64,000 nucleotides of DNA from positions 1 to 64,000 of the forward strand of contig CAIXGW010000056.1 in the NCBI GenBank assembly GCA_903919145.1, given 5' to 3'. Below are positions 1 through 9,728 of this stretch, in pieces (within the stretch, counting starts at the first letter, position 1; the number at the start of each line of letters is the position of its first letter). The notes beneath the pieces are model-generated. The model worked only from the letters and a program-made list of their open reading frames with translations. It had not been told where the DNA came from and made no database searches. Made by a program: the position numbers and the translations under genes. This DNA comes from an uncultured Myxococcales bacterium. GTDB taxonomy: Bacteria; Myxococcota_A; UBA9042.

Positions 1-1
1 C

Positions 2-415
2 CCCGAAGAGGACAAACTCACCAAGGTCGCTGGAGACATCATGGCGACAAATCCGGGGATGACTTTCACTCAGGCGATCGAAGAGGCAAAACGTGGCAGG
101 CAGGCGGCGAGCGGCACAGCGACGGGACTTCCTCCAATCACGCCGACTACGCCAGAGCGTACGCAAAACGTCGCGAATCAGATCCAAACCATCCTTGGCC
201 GTCCAGGGTTGACTCCGGCCGCTACCAAAGAGGAGCTTGCAAGGGCTGGAATCACCGAAGACGAAATGCGTGTATGGGCGAATGAAAACGCATCGTCCGT
301 TCCGGAATGGCTGCATTTTATCATGGCGTCAGGACCAAGCGGATCTCCGGCCAAGACTAGATACGAGAAAAACAAGCGGGGGCGACAGTTCGCTGGTCAG
401 TTCATGACACCCTAA
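2..415 (+). CDS. Hypothetical protein, 5' end outside window
   Basis: The reading frame is open from the first complete codon of the window, so this is probably the 3' part of a longer gene. The first methionine inside the window is at 41 and would leave 124 residues. The product is polar, with a Thr/Pro-rich stretch and a basic C-terminus, and I do not recognise a family. Its TAA stop overlaps by 3 bases the stop of the convergent gene that follows, so the two transcription units meet tail to tail. No start signal can be judged without the upstream sequence. Confidence 0.6.
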   Translation, partial: PEEDKLTKVAGDIMATNPGMTFTQAIEEAKRGRQAASGTATGLPPITPTTPERTQNVANQIQTILGRPGLTPAATKEELARAGITEDEMRVWANENASSVPEWLHFIMASGPSGSPAKTRYEKNKRGRQFAGQFMTP

Positions 416-3400
416 CGCCCCGTAGCCATCCGCTGCTTCTTCCGTGCCTTCTTCCGCGCTGCCAGTTCATCGGCCAGCGCGGCGATCCGGCTGGCAGTCA
501 GGCGTTCGACGGGATCGAACGTCGCCTTGACTTCTTCGGGGATGAATGTCTTGGTGAATGACCGGCCGCCGAGTTTTCGCTGCTCCTTGCGGATCAGTTC
601 GTCTAGGATCGCGTCCTGAGCGGCCGGCCGGATCAGCGACGTTTGGAATCCGGTCCCCAGGTTCAACGCCTTCTCCAGCACGCCGCGCTCGGGTTCCGAT
701 GCCTTGCGGGCCGCCGTCGTGACCGTGCTTGCACCGGGGATGAGCGTCCCGGCAATCTGTTCAAACCAGTCGCCGATGACCGGCTTTGTCCGTGCCGGCT
801 TCACCCCGGTCGCCATTTCCTGGATGTTCGCCAGCGTCTGGCCCATAGGTGGATTCAAGTCGTCGAGCGAACGTCCGCCGTACGCACCACGTTGGAAGAA
901 GCTCTGCCCTGTGGCGAGTTCCGCCAGGTACTTGGGGATCGGGGCCATGCGTGACATTGCTTCGAGCGTACCGCCGCCAAGGCCGCCCCCAAGGAACTGC
1001 ATCGGATCTTCAAACATCAGCGAGGCCCCGGTCAGATACCGCTTCGAGCCTTCCGGCGTCTGGCCCGTTGGGATCGCCGCCGTGTTGGCGACGTACTCCG
1101 GCAACAGGGGATCGTCGCTTCGCATCGTGTTCAGGGCCTTGAGCGTCTGCCCCATCGGGCCGCCTGGACGCTGACCAAGCGTCTTGGCCGTGTAGCCCAT
1201 CATCCGACTTGTGAAGGTGTAGAACGGGAACAGCCGCCGCAGCGTCTTCTCGGCAGGCGTGAACGTCCGGGGGTCATAGTTCACTTCGATCTGGTTGATC
1301 CGGCGCATGGCCGCTTCCGGGTCGTACCCTTTCTTCAGCAGGTTCAGGAAGCCGACTCCACGGTTCATGTCGTCCGTGTATCGCCCGAGGTTCTCGCCGG
1401 CCTTGATCGGTCCCCAGGTGGTTTCCTCGGCACCCATCACCCCTCGGACCTTAGCTTTCCACGGTTTGAACACCGTGCCCGGCGCGTTCCCGGTCGCCGT
1501 CTTTAGGAGTTCCGCCGCAAATTGCCCCTCGTTCTGCTTCGTCGAACGCGGCATGGTGGCAAGCAGTTCATCCAGCGACCGTGCGAACCCGCCTTGCGTC
1601 TTGCTGACCGTCTCGGTAGCGATGTTGTGGATGCCAGGCCCGTATTGGGCGTACATGATCCGGAGTTCTCGGGTGGCGTTCTCTGGAATCAGGGTAAACT
1701 TGGATTGCATTCCAGCGGGGGCCTTCGCCAACTTCTCCGCCAATCGTTCCTTGATTTGTGGCAGGTTGACGGCCGCCGGCACTGTTCGCCCGGTCAACAA
1801 GCGGTGAAAGTTTAGGTAGCTTGCAGGATCCCAAGCGCCTTCTTGAAGAAGTTGAGCCTGCCCGGAGAACAAATCGCGGAAGTAACGTGCCGGTCGCGTT
1901 AGCACCGCCGCCTTCCATAGCGAGTTGTAGCTGTCCCACCATTGGGAGAAATACTTGACCGATTCATCCTTTCCGAGTTTCGGCATCAATCCAACAAGAT
2001 CTTCGGCCACGTCCTTGGGGATCATGCGGTTGGCCCAATCGCCTCCGGCACCGCCGAACTTCTGGGCCAGCACGTCATAAGCGGTCGGAACGGCAACCTT
2101 GTTTCCACGCCAAACGCGCTCCGTGGTCTTGGTGTTGAATCCGCCTAATTTGTCAAGGACTTCGTACACCCGCACGCCGTTCGGAACGCCGCCAGCAGGC
2201 AAAGCGTTATCCCCGATGAAATCCAGGACCGCCTTGGACGACTCGACTTCGTTTGCCGACGTGGCCAAGCGGCGGTTGGCGTCTGCCAGTACGTGGCCTG
2301 TGTAAAGTCCTTCTGTCCGCTGTTGTGGGTGTGAGATCAACCATTTTGCCAGACCACGATAGCGGTTCAGGTCGCGAGTCTTACCTCCGCGCTTCGTCAC
2401 TTGTTGCCACTGTTCGATTACGTTTCCATGCCGATTCTCGATCAGATCGGCGACGTCCTTGCGAAGTTGATTTAACTGCTGGCCGTTCGTGACCCCCGGC
2501 ATCCGCTGCTTGATAAAGTTGTCGATGACCGAATCTTTGATGACCGCCTCGTTCAAGTGCTGAGTTCCAAGCCGATCGCCCTTGAAAATCCACGCGCGAG
2601 TAACGTCTTCAGACGCCTTGGCGCGGAACGGCTTGGAGTTTCCTCCGAGCGATTTGGCGTATTCCGGGTCGGCGTAGCGGGCCACGTAGTCGATCACATC
2701 GCTGATCGGGTTGCGGTCAAGACCGGCAGCCCACGCCTTCTGCATGTCTTCGTCGAACAGGTCGCGCAGTTTGCCGGCCACTCCGCTCACGTCGGATGAC
2801 ACGGGGGCAACGCCTTCGCCGATGCTCCGCAAGGTCCATGACGTGGCTTCGTCCATCTTGCCAGCTTCTTCCAGCCGCTGGGCGAGTTCAAGGACTTCGC
2901 CGCGCAGGACGTGCTCAGCGCTGCGCTGTCCCTGAGTCAGACGCTGGGCAAGCGGCTGAACGTCTTTCGTCTTGCGCCCCTTGTTGGCAGCCGAGAACAG
3001 CGAGGCGGCGTGGATGCCGGGTGTCGACCACCGCAACGTCTCTCCGATGACATCCAACGGCGTCCGCTGGGCAGTTTTCATGCCGAGTGAACCGAGCACC
3101 TTATTGACGCCTTGGCTGAACCCGCTAATCGCCGGTGCCCCTGCCCCCAGGTTCCCAAGGCCGATGTTGGTGAACGGCACGTTGATACCGAACGCCGTCC
3201 GAATCGGCTGATCTCCCATTCCAGCCAACTCGGATTTCCAGCCCGGTCCAAGCGTCCGCTCGGAAACCTTCTCGATCTTGCTGGCGATTTCAGGATTAGC
3301 CATCACGTCGGCTCCGGTCAGCGTCCGTTGGATGAATCGCTTTCCGGAGTCTTTCCCAAGACCAGCTATCTTGCCAGACCTGCCAAGCCGCGTGATGTCG

Positions 3401-3909
3401 TCGATGACGCCAGCCTTGGATGCCAGCTTGCCGAACTTCGTTCCGGCCCCGGAAATGCCCCCAGAAAGCCACGACAGCGGGTCGGTAAACAAATCCACCC
3501 CAAAGCCCGCCACGTCGCCTACGTCGAAGCCAGGCGTGTTTTTGCCGAGGATACCGGCGTCTTCAAGTAGGCCGCGTCCGTAGACCCTGTTCTCGCCGGA
3601 AAATGGCGTCAGGAGTTGGTCGAGCGGGTTGTATTTCGAGAAGTTCCCGCCGCTTCCGATCAGGCCAACCGTGTCCCGTATCATCGAGCCAGGCAGATCG
3701 ATCAGGTTCGCCGCCGCCCCGATGCCGCCGACTGTCTGCCGGCCAAGGGATTTCAGCAGGCCCTCGCGTTCCTGCGGCTGGAGTTGGTAGTCGTCCTCCA
3801 CGGCGGAACCGCCAGCACGGCCGGCGCGGGCAGCCGCAAACGGGCTTGGGGGCCGCATCCGGTAGCGCATGGCGGCGAACGGGTCGGGGAGTTCAAATAG
3901 GGACGGCAT
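412..3909 (-). CDS. Large virion-associated (putative ejection/internal) protein
   Basis: This 1165-residue protein is by far the largest product on the minus strand. The N-terminal third is Gly/Ala-rich and could insert in membranes; the middle is helical and charged. Near residue 900 it has an aromatic segment of the kind PAEKTLRRLFPFYTFTSR, resembling a motif seen in large phage polyvalent or internal virion proteins that travel with the particle. I see no clear transglycosylase or peptidase site. The ATG at 3909 follows a GGGAG Shine-Dalgarno with good spacing. It lies downstream of the tail/adhesin genes on the same strand, which fits a role in DNA ejection. A tape-measure role is the main alternative. 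Confidence 0.6.
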   Translation of the reverse strand: MPSLFELPDPFAAMRYRMRPPSPFAAARAGRAGGSAVEDDYQLQPQEREGLLKSLGRQTVGGIGAAANLIDLPGSMIRDTVGLIGSGGNFSKYNPLDQLLTPFSGENRVYGRGLLEDAGILGKNTPGFDVGDVAGFGVDLFTDPLSWLSGGISGAGTKFGKLASKAGVIDDITRLGRSGKIAGLGKDSGKRFIQRTLTGADVMANPEIASKIEKVSERTLGPGWKSELAGMGDQPIRTAFGINVPFTNIGLGNLGAGAPAISGFSQGVNKVLGSLGMKTAQRTPLDVIGETLRWSTPGIHAASLFSAANKGRKTKDVQPLAQRLTQGQRSAEHVLRGEVLELAQRLEEAGKMDEATSWTLRSIGEGVAPVSSDVSGVAGKLRDLFDEDMQKAWAAGLDRNPISDVIDYVARYADPEYAKSLGGNSKPFRAKASEDVTRAWIFKGDRLGTQHLNEAVIKDSVIDNFIKQRMPGVTNGQQLNQLRKDVADLIENRHGNVIEQWQQVTKRGGKTRDLNRYRGLAKWLISHPQQRTEGLYTGHVLADANRRLATSANEVESSKAVLDFIGDNALPAGGVPNGVRVYEVLDKLGGFNTKTTERVWRGNKVAVPTAYDVLAQKFGGAGGDWANRMIPKDVAEDLVGLMPKLGKDESVKYFSQWWDSYNSLWKAAVLTRPARYFRDLFSGQAQLLQEGAWDPASYLNFHRLLTGRTVPAAVNLPQIKERLAEKLAKAPAGMQSKFTLIPENATRELRIMYAQYGPGIHNIATETVSKTQGGFARSLDELLATMPRSTKQNEGQFAAELLKTATGNAPGTVFKPWKAKVRGVMGAEETTWGPIKAGENLGRYTDDMNRGVGFLNLLKKGYDPEAAMRRINQIEVNYDPRTFTPAEKTLRRLFPFYTFTSRMMGYTAKTLGQRPGGPMGQTLKALNTMRSDDPLLPEYVANTAAIPTGQTPEGSKRYLTGASLMFEDPMQFLGGGLGGGTLEAMSRMAPIPKYLAELATGQSFFQRGAYGGRSLDDLNPPMGQTLANIQEMATGVKPARTKPVIGDWFEQIAGTLIPGASTVTTAARKASEPERGVLEKALNLGTGFQTSLIRPAAQDAILDELIRKEQRKLGGRSFTKTFIPEEVKATFDPVERLTASRIAALADELAARKKARKKQRMATGR

Positions 3910-3947
3910 GGCTGATTTCTCCCATCGTCCGGGGTAAAGGGTGTCGA

Positions 3948-3978
3948 ATCATATAATGCTTCACCCGCTCCCAATCAA
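3948..3978 (-). promoter_or_regulatory. Candidate sigma70-like promoter
   Basis: On the minus strand TTGATT (3973-3978) is followed after 17 bases by TATATG (3950-3955), which overlaps TATGAT at 19 bases. It lies just upstream of the large virion protein gene and overlaps the end of the preceding gene. The match is moderate. Confidence 0.4.
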
Positions 3979-5496
3979 CTCCAGCCCCTCGAATGTGTCG
4001 CCGCAGTCGCTTGGAATCTTGACGTACTGAATCGCCCCGTTCGTGGCCGTCTTCACCGCCACGGTCGCTCCCTTGGGCGTGTTAGCGAAGTACACGTAGC
4101 CGTCAGCATCGGTCGCGTCAGAGTCGTAATCCAGATTGTCACCGTTGTAGATTTGGCCCGCAACACCCGGTCCCTGGGAAATGCCCATGTAGACCGTGCA
4201 GTCGGCGGCCCCGGCGTACGCCCGGCTGGTCTTGCGGACACGCCAGCGGACGGTGGTTGTGCCAGTGACCGTGCTTGCGGGCCAAACCACGGACGTCATG
4301 CTGAACGTCTTCGTCCACGTCGAGGCCGTCGCGCTAACCACGTGGGTCGTACTAGCGAACGTGTAGCCGGCCAGCGTGATCGCCACGGTGTACGTCGCGG
4401 CGTCGAGCGACATGGCGACGGTCCCAGTGACGCTTGTACCTGTTGCTGGCGTCGTGCCCTTGAGCACGCTTCCAAGCCAGAAGGAGACTTTGGCCCCTTG
4501 GAGCACCGTCGTGCCGTCGTTGACCGTCCACGTGCAGGCGTAAGTTCCGACGGGCAGGGTTATTCCAGCAGCCGCTAAAGCGGCAGTGAGCGTTGCTTGA
4601 TTCAAACCAGTGCCCTCCAAATAGTATGCCTCGTAGCCGGCTAGATTCACACCATACATAGTTGGAGCATCAACTAAGTACGTAGCTGGTAGGACCAATG
4701 CAGCGATGATGACTGCTTTGCCGTCCGCATAGCCAGTTGCGTAATCTCCGCCGACAAGAGTACCCTCTTTGTTGACGTTTAGAATCTTGTATGTCACTCC
4801 GTCAGCGACGTTTGCTTCGCCTGGATCGGTGTTCCGTCCTGCCTCCAGCGACAGGTACGTCGTGTGGCTCGCCAGCAGGTTGGCCCCCGTGCCCGTCAAG
4901 CCGACGCCAAACGCCACGTCCTGAATCACGTTTCCGACTGTAAGATTTGTCGCGTTGAACGTGCCGGGATTTCCGGTCGCAGTAGTCAGCACTTCGGTAG
5001 CGACATCCGAGCCGTAGATGTAGCCCACGACTGGATAGTATGCTCCGTCTACATGCGTTGGCGGAGTAGTAGCTGTAATTATCTCACCGGCCTTAATGAT
5101 CGTCGCGCTGATGGCCGAGATCAACACGCTGTCGGTCTTGAGTTGCCACAGGGCCATGTCGAGCGCTCCGTCCGTCGTCACCCCTGCAAGCGTGACGCTG
5201 TGCCCAGTCACAATGTCCCCAGCCGCAGCCGTCATGTTGTTCCGGCTGGCCTCAGTCGCGTAGTCCCCAGTGCCGTAGATCACACCTGTAGCGGCCCATG
5301 CCTGTACGCTGGTGCAACAGCCGTAGGTGTGGAGAGCGCCGGTTGAATCGACGATGCCGACGAGCGTACCGATCCCGCCGTCGCCCCGGCCCACGGTCTT
5401 GCGGATGTCGGGTAGGCCGATCAACGCTCCAAGCACGTCGGCTTTGAATCGCCAATTTCCAGCAGCAACAGGATATGCTTTGCGTCGCCAACCCAT
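3961..5496 (-). CDS. Tail/adhesin protein with Ig-like repeats
   Basis: The 511-residue product is rich in Ala, Gly, Thr and Val with alternating beta-strand character. The N-terminal part holds a glycine-rich head. Residues about 300-400 read as an Ig-like or carboxypeptidase-regulatory-like module (YACTWTVNDG... then YTVAITLAGYTF), and a second such module follows to the C-terminus. These domains are typical of phage tail appendages that contact the host surface. The gene sits second from the end of a run of beta-rich minus-strand genes. Its ATG at 5496 is embedded in a 21-base sequence that is repeated at the next junction upstream. Confidence 0.6.
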   Translation of the reverse strand: MGWRRKAYPVAAGNWRFKADVLGALIGLPDIRKTVGRGDGGIGTLVGIVDSTGALHTYGCCTSVQAWAATGVIYGTGDYATEASRNNMTAAAGDIVTGHSVTLAGVTTDGALDMALWQLKTDSVLISAISATIIKAGEIITATTPPTHVDGAYYPVVGYIYGSDVATEVLTTATGNPGTFNATNLTVGNVIQDVAFGVGLTGTGANLLASHTTYLSLEAGRNTDPGEANVADGVTYKILNVNKEGTLVGGDYATGYADGKAVIIAALVLPATYLVDAPTMYGVNLAGYEAYYLEGTGLNQATLTAALAAAGITLPVGTYACTWTVNDGTTVLQGAKVSFWLGSVLKGTTPATGTSVTGTVAMSLDAATYTVAITLAGYTFASTTHVVSATASTWTKTFSMTSVVWPASTVTGTTTVRWRVRKTSRAYAGAADCTVYMGISQGPGVAGQIYNGDNLDYDSDATDADGYVYFANTPKGATVAVKTATNGAIQYVKIPSDCGDTFEGLELIGSG

Positions 5497-5513
5497 CGTT
5501 ACACCTGCTCCAA
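5493..5513 (-). repeat. Gene-junction repeat, copy 1
   Basis: Minus-strand sequence encoding the end of one gene (Leu-Glu-Gln-Val-stop) followed immediately by the next ATG. It is identical at 20 of 21 bases to the copy at 5681-5701. The GGAG/GGTG inside the end codons also serves as ribosome-binding site. Confidence 0.8.
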
Positions 5514-5684
5514 AACGGGTATCTCGCTAGGCATGTTATTGCGAGGCAACGGAACTCTCTCGCCGCTTGCCGTCAACGTCGATCCGTTCCCACATTCGCA
5601 CACGGTTTGACCGCGCGGATTGATCCGACCGCAGTCGCAATACCACTGCTCGCGTTCGGGCTGCTGAGTTATTGGATCTGCCAT
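5499..5684 (-). CDS. Small zinc-ribbon protein
   Basis: A 61-residue protein with a compact cysteine set, WYCDCGRIN followed by VCECGN, that can bind one zinc in a RanBP2-like or zinc-ribbon fold. The rest is polar and Pro-rich. It is inserted between two tail/adhesin genes with 2-base gaps on both sides. Its last four codons and the next start repeat the end of its upstream neighbour. The position suggests a small tail-assembly or adaptor protein, but there is no direct evidence of function. Confidence 0.65.
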   Translation of the reverse strand: MADPITQQPEREQWYCDCGRINPRGQTVCECGNGSTLTASGERVPLPRNNMPSEIPVLEQV

Positions 5685-5701
5685 CGTTACACCTGTTCCA
5701 A
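5681..5701 (-). repeat. Gene-junction repeat, copy 2
   Basis: Second copy of the Leu-Glu-Gln-Val-stop-ATG junction, here ending the 611-residue tail protein gene and starting the zinc-ribbon gene. It differs from copy 1 by a single base. Confidence 0.8.
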
Positions 5702-7522
5702 GTCAGGAGTCAAAACGTACCAGACACCGGCCCCGCCGATCTGGGCCATCGTGATCGCCTGCGGGACACGCGTCCCCACGTCAGCGGTTTGGTTCACGCT
5801 TGCGTTCGTGAATACTGGCAAGGCGATGTTGTACTGAGCCTTGAACGCCGCCGCGATGTAAGTCGCCGTCCCGTCAATCAAAGTGCCATCGAGCGCCTTG
5901 ACATCTGTATGGACGTTGCCAAGCGTGAACTGAAGTTGATCTGTCTTGGCCTTGACAGCAGCCAATGCCGATGCCGTCTCGCTGTCCGAAACCTGCTTGT
6001 CGAACGAAATCCAGTCTAGGTATAGTCTGTGCGTAGCAATGTAGTTGGCTACAGTGTTGTGCAAGAACCGAGCCTTCATTTCCCCGTCGGCAGCCTTCTG
6101 GTTGTCACTGGTCATCGGGAATGTGTAGTCGAACGGAGTTGAGCGTGAAAGCATCGTTCCGACGGTTTCCCAGGCTGCCAGCGCGTAATTGTAAATCTGG
6201 ACGGCAATCGAGTGCGTTGCAGATCCAGCGTAGTAACCTGTCACGTGTAGCATCGTTGGAATCTGGGTCGTAGTGCTCGCCGCGTGCGTCACGGTCACGT
6301 CAAGACCACCTGGGCCGGGCGTCTCGTCTACTTCGCCAAGCACCCAGTTGTCGTCGTCGTGCGATGTCGTCTTGGCGTAGGTTGCAGTTTCCTGAGTGCC
6401 GATCGTAATCGTGGCAGCTTCGACAGCATGAGGAACAGACTGCCCGATCAGCCCGATCGCGGCGATGTCAGCGTGTAGCGTGTCCAGCGTCTCCGTCCCG
6501 CTGGGTGCCCGTGCGACGTAGGTGGCTCCGGTGTCGGCTGCGGTCAGTCCGAACATGGCAGACGTTAGTGCTTGACTTGCCACGGGGATGTTTAACAGTT
6601 TCGACAGGGCCTTGGCTTGATCGCCTGCCGTGCCGTCAGCGTCCAGCGCCGTAGCGAGCACGCCGCCAATCTTGACGCCACGGATGTCGTTGGCGGCCGT
6701 GGCAGTAACGACGCCCGTGAACGTCGTGGTGGTCGCGACAGCCAGCGAGGCACCCAACGCCACCGCGCCCGTAAGCGTCGTAGTCGTCCCGACACTGAAA
6801 GCTGATCCGACAGCGAACGTCAGATCAGTGGCGAACGAGTTGCAGGTGAACGCTCCGACGATATCAAACGCCGCGCCGCAAGAGACGTTGCCGCTCAGTG
6901 TTGTAGTCGTCGCCACGGATACCGCATTGGCGGACAGCGTACCCGTCACCGCCAGCGTGGTGAACGTAACCGTACTGCCTGAGCCAAACACGGTTGCACC
7001 GGAGTTAGTGCCGCTGATGAGCAGGCCATTTGCCGCCCCCGGCACCGCGTCCGGCAGGCTGTTGATCGTGCCCGTGGGAGTCGCGACGTTGAAGAATTTC
7101 ACCATCGCCCCGGCGAACTTGCCGCCGCCCGCACTCTCGGTCAGGGCCGTGCCAAGCACCTTTCGAGTGTCGGACGGCCGAGCGTCAATCAAAATCCGCT
7201 TCACCACGTCGATGGCACCGCTGACCACCAGCTTGATCGTGACAGCGTTCTTACCAGTCGCCAGTGCGGCTTGCGGTACACCGAATTGATAGATTCCTGC
7301 GATACCCGTCTCTTTCCATCCGTGGTCCGTGTAGGTGTCGAGCGTCATGTCAACGCAAGTCCCGCTGGCCTTATTCGCATCGTCCCCCTCGCGGATGAAC
7401 GAGTAGGCGACACTGCCGTAAGCCACGCTGGCCTTGAGTTGCCCGGTTGTGGAATCGCGCAAAGCGACCTCTATGATTTTCGAGTTGGCGGCTGCCCCAA
7501 CTACCGTATCGTCAAATGCCAT
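5687..7522 (-). CDS. Beta-rich tail fibre/adhesin protein
   Basis: A 611-residue product. Residues 1-130 resemble the small N-terminal domain of baseplate or receptor-binding proteins (an extended strand, YTDHGWKETGIAGIYQF, then a basic strand). Residues about 180-300 are a low-complexity Thr/Val/Ala repeat with periodic ATTTTL/GTTTTL units, as in a beta-helix. The C-terminal region (TGYYAGSATHSIAVQIYNY onward) reads as a jelly-roll carbohydrate-binding-like domain. It probably forms part of a tail fibre. It is separated by only 4 bases from the next upstream gene and shares its C-terminal codons with the zinc-ribbon gene. Confidence 0.6.
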   Translation of the reverse strand: MAFDDTVVGAAANSKIIEVALRDSTTGQLKASVAYGSVAYSFIREGDDANKASGTCVDMTLDTYTDHGWKETGIAGIYQFGVPQAALATGKNAVTIKLVVSGAIDVVKRILIDARPSDTRKVLGTALTESAGGGKFAGAMVKFFNVATPTGTINSLPDAVPGAANGLLISGTNSGATVFGSGSTVTFTTLAVTGTLSANAVSVATTTTLSGNVSCGAAFDIVGAFTCNSFATDLTFAVGSAFSVGTTTTLTGAVALGASLAVATTTTFTGVVTATAANDIRGVKIGGVLATALDADGTAGDQAKALSKLLNIPVASQALTSAMFGLTAADTGATYVARAPSGTETLDTLHADIAAIGLIGQSVPHAVEAATITIGTQETATYAKTTSHDDDNWVLGEVDETPGPGGLDVTVTHAASTTTQIPTMLHVTGYYAGSATHSIAVQIYNYALAAWETVGTMLSRSTPFDYTFPMTSDNQKAADGEMKARFLHNTVANYIATHRLYLDWISFDKQVSDSETASALAAVKAKTDQLQFTLGNVHTDVKALDGTLIDGTATYIAAAFKAQYNIALPVFTNASVNQTADVGTRVPQAITMAQIGGAGVWYVLTPDLEQV

Positions 7523-7526
7523 TGGA

Positions 7527-9725
7527 TCAGTCCTCTATTACGATTATCCCGCCCCCGCCCGCTGCCGTCCCCACGTCGCAGCCATACTTCGCGACGATGG
7601 TATCGTTCGCCGCGATCATCTCGTCCTTGTTCGTGTTCAGAAACGCTTTCGTGTCCACGTTCGGGTCGTCGATTGTCGGCATCCCGTTCTGCCAGTTCTG
7701 CATACTCACCGTGTACGTGGTCGTGGTCGCGTCGGCGTGCGTCACGGTGATGACCACGTCGCCGATGTCCACGTAAGCGGCTGCGGCGTACTCCAAACAG
7801 CGGAAGACCACGCGTACTGTCCCCTTGGCGAGCGTGCCACCTGCGGTGTGCGCATGACAGTCGGGGAGAGCGTAGTATTGAGCCACGCTGTAGGTGACAG
7901 CCGACCCCGAAGCTCCGGGCGACGTGGCGAGCGTGATTTCCGTTGCACTTGCGCGAGCAGAGATAAGGTACTGACCGGGCGTTACTCCTGTCCCTGCTGT
8001 TATGTTCAGATAAGAGCCAACGTGCGCCGCGAGAAACGCACCACCCGCAGAAGTGAACGTGGTTCCAGGTGCCGCGTTGGTCGTTCCGTTTGTGCCACTG
8101 GCACCGGCTGCGGTCAAGTCCCACGCGACGGCAGCCGTGCCCGCGAACCACGCACCCTCCGGATCAATCCAGCAGTCGGCACAATCGGACGTGTCGGCGG
8201 AACGTGCCGCCTTCGCCTCCACGTTGATGAGCGTGTCGCCGGTGATGACGGGAACGAAAACACTCAGCGTGCCGTACTGATAACTTTCCGTCGGTGCTGC
8301 ATTTTTCTGCGTAATTCTCGCGTGATACGTTTTCCCAGACGGAGGATTAGAGATTGATCGCTCGATTGAGTAGTTGGCTCTTTCGTAGTATCCGACTCCT
8401 GGAGTCCCTGTCCCTGTTCCAGCAGTGTGCGATGGATTGTAGCCCCAGTTATCGACCTGCATGTAGGAGAATGGTTTTGACGTGTCAAAATAGGTTTTGG
8501 TCGTAGACAGTGCTTGAATGTTTCTACCATGCAAGTAAAACGTCCCAGTGGTTCCTGCGCCAATGTCCTTCGCGTTCGCATGTGACGTTCCGTCGCGAGT
8601 TTCTCCGAACGTAACATTACTAAGCCAGTAGTGAAAGCCGTTGAAAAAGAAGCGGCCATCGTCGTTGTTTGAAATCCACGAATTGGTGAGGATGGAATTT
8701 GGGGGACACATGATTAGATTAGACGCAGTTGCGCCATCTAAATTCAAATTATCGGCGAGCATTGGTACACTAGGGCGAAAATCGTAAACATTGAGCAAGT
8801 CGAGATACTCAACATTCCAAATCGCAGCCAAGACACCGACCGTGAACTTCCCGCCGGCGTTCACGTTCGTAATCGTGCAAAAACTCCCCGCAGACCACGA
8901 TGTTCCATTCGCGGTGATGTTGACTGATGCGGTCCCGACATTAGCTGCAACGTCCCACGTCAGCACACCGCCAGCGCCAAGCACGATCGTTCCCGTGCCG
9001 CCGCAATTTGCTGTCATTCCGGTTATTCCGCCAGCGCCTTCGCATGTCAGCGTGGTGGAGGCAGCGACGGTGAGTGTGCCGGCGAAGGTATGTACTCCGG
9101 TTCCAAGATTCATGTTGGCGGTAGTCGTAACAGACCCACAGACTATAACGGATGCGTTGCCGGTGAAATTGATAGTCCCGGTCGTCGTGCAAACGATAGC
9201 CCCGGACGCCGATACCGTGAGCGTTCTGGTTCCTGAAGCGGTCAGCGTGCCGCCAGTCGGAATGGCGACTGACGTGCATGTGATGTTCGCTCCCATCACG
9301 CAAACGCCGGTCGTAAATGCGGTCACGCCGGTCAGCACCCCGTTGATGGTCAGCGTGCCAGAGCCGGCGTTGTTGAGGACGCCGGCGAACGTAGCCCCGC
9401 CCGCGCCGATGGTGACAACGCCAGCGTTCGCTGCCGTGGTCGTGATGCTCGTACAGGTCAGCGCCCCATCCCCGGTGATGAACGAGCCAGCAGCACTCAG
9501 CACAATCGCATCTGCGGTAAGCGTCGTTGCGCCCCATGTCAATGTTCCTGTTCCATTGATCGTGATGGCTGCAACGTGGATGTTTCCCGCCGACGCTGTG
9601 ATGTCGTGACCCGTCGCGATAACAACGATGTCGTCAGTGGCGGCTCCAGGGACCGTGACTCCGTTGTCCCACGTCCCTACCGTGTCCCACGGGCCGTCCG
9701 CGATGCTCGTATAGGTCGTCGCCAT
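7527..9725 (-). CDS. Tailspike-like beta-helix protein
   Basis: A 732-residue protein. The N-terminus (WDTVGTWDNGVTVPG, then a hydrophobic strand IVVIATGHDI) resembles the start of G8-type extracellular domains. Residues about 40-300 are a regular repeat of short strands ending in Thr/Gly (TLTINGVLTG, TLTCEGAGGI), as expected for a right-handed beta-helix. The C-terminal half has loop-rich segments with aromatic residues that may bind glycans. It is probably the main host-receptor spike. No trimerisation or autocleavage motif is recognisable. The start at 9725 lies 4 bases from the end of the next upstream gene. Confidence 0.6.
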   Translation of the reverse strand: MATTYTSIADGPWDTVGTWDNGVTVPGAATDDIVVIATGHDITASAGNIHVAAITINGTGTLTWGATTLTADAIVLSAAGSFITGDGALTCTSITTTAANAGVVTIGAGGATFAGVLNNAGSGTLTINGVLTGVTAFTTGVCVMGANITCTSVAIPTGGTLTASGTRTLTVSASGAIVCTTTGTINFTGNASVIVCGSVTTTANMNLGTGVHTFAGTLTVAASTTLTCEGAGGITGMTANCGGTGTIVLGAGGVLTWDVAANVGTASVNITANGTSWSAGSFCTITNVNAGGKFTVGVLAAIWNVEYLDLLNVYDFRPSVPMLADNLNLDGATASNLIMCPPNSILTNSWISNNDDGRFFFNGFHYWLSNVTFGETRDGTSHANAKDIGAGTTGTFYLHGRNIQALSTTKTYFDTSKPFSYMQVDNWGYNPSHTAGTGTGTPGVGYYERANYSIERSISNPPSGKTYHARITQKNAAPTESYQYGTLSVFVPVITGDTLINVEAKAARSADTSDCADCWIDPEGAWFAGTAAVAWDLTAAGASGTNGTTNAAPGTTFTSAGGAFLAAHVGSYLNITAGTGVTPGQYLISARASATEITLATSPGASGSAVTYSVAQYYALPDCHAHTAGGTLAKGTVRVVFRCLEYAAAAYVDIGDVVITVTHADATTTTYTVSMQNWQNGMPTIDDPNVDTKAFLNTNKDEMIAANDTIVAKYGCDVGTAAGGGGIIVIED

Positions 9726-9728
9726 CTA

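Noticed and set aside
643-3956. Many plus-strand open frames opposite the large virion gene
   Set aside because: They are out-of-frame reflections of the GC-rich minus-strand gene, without ribosome-binding sites or consistent spacing.
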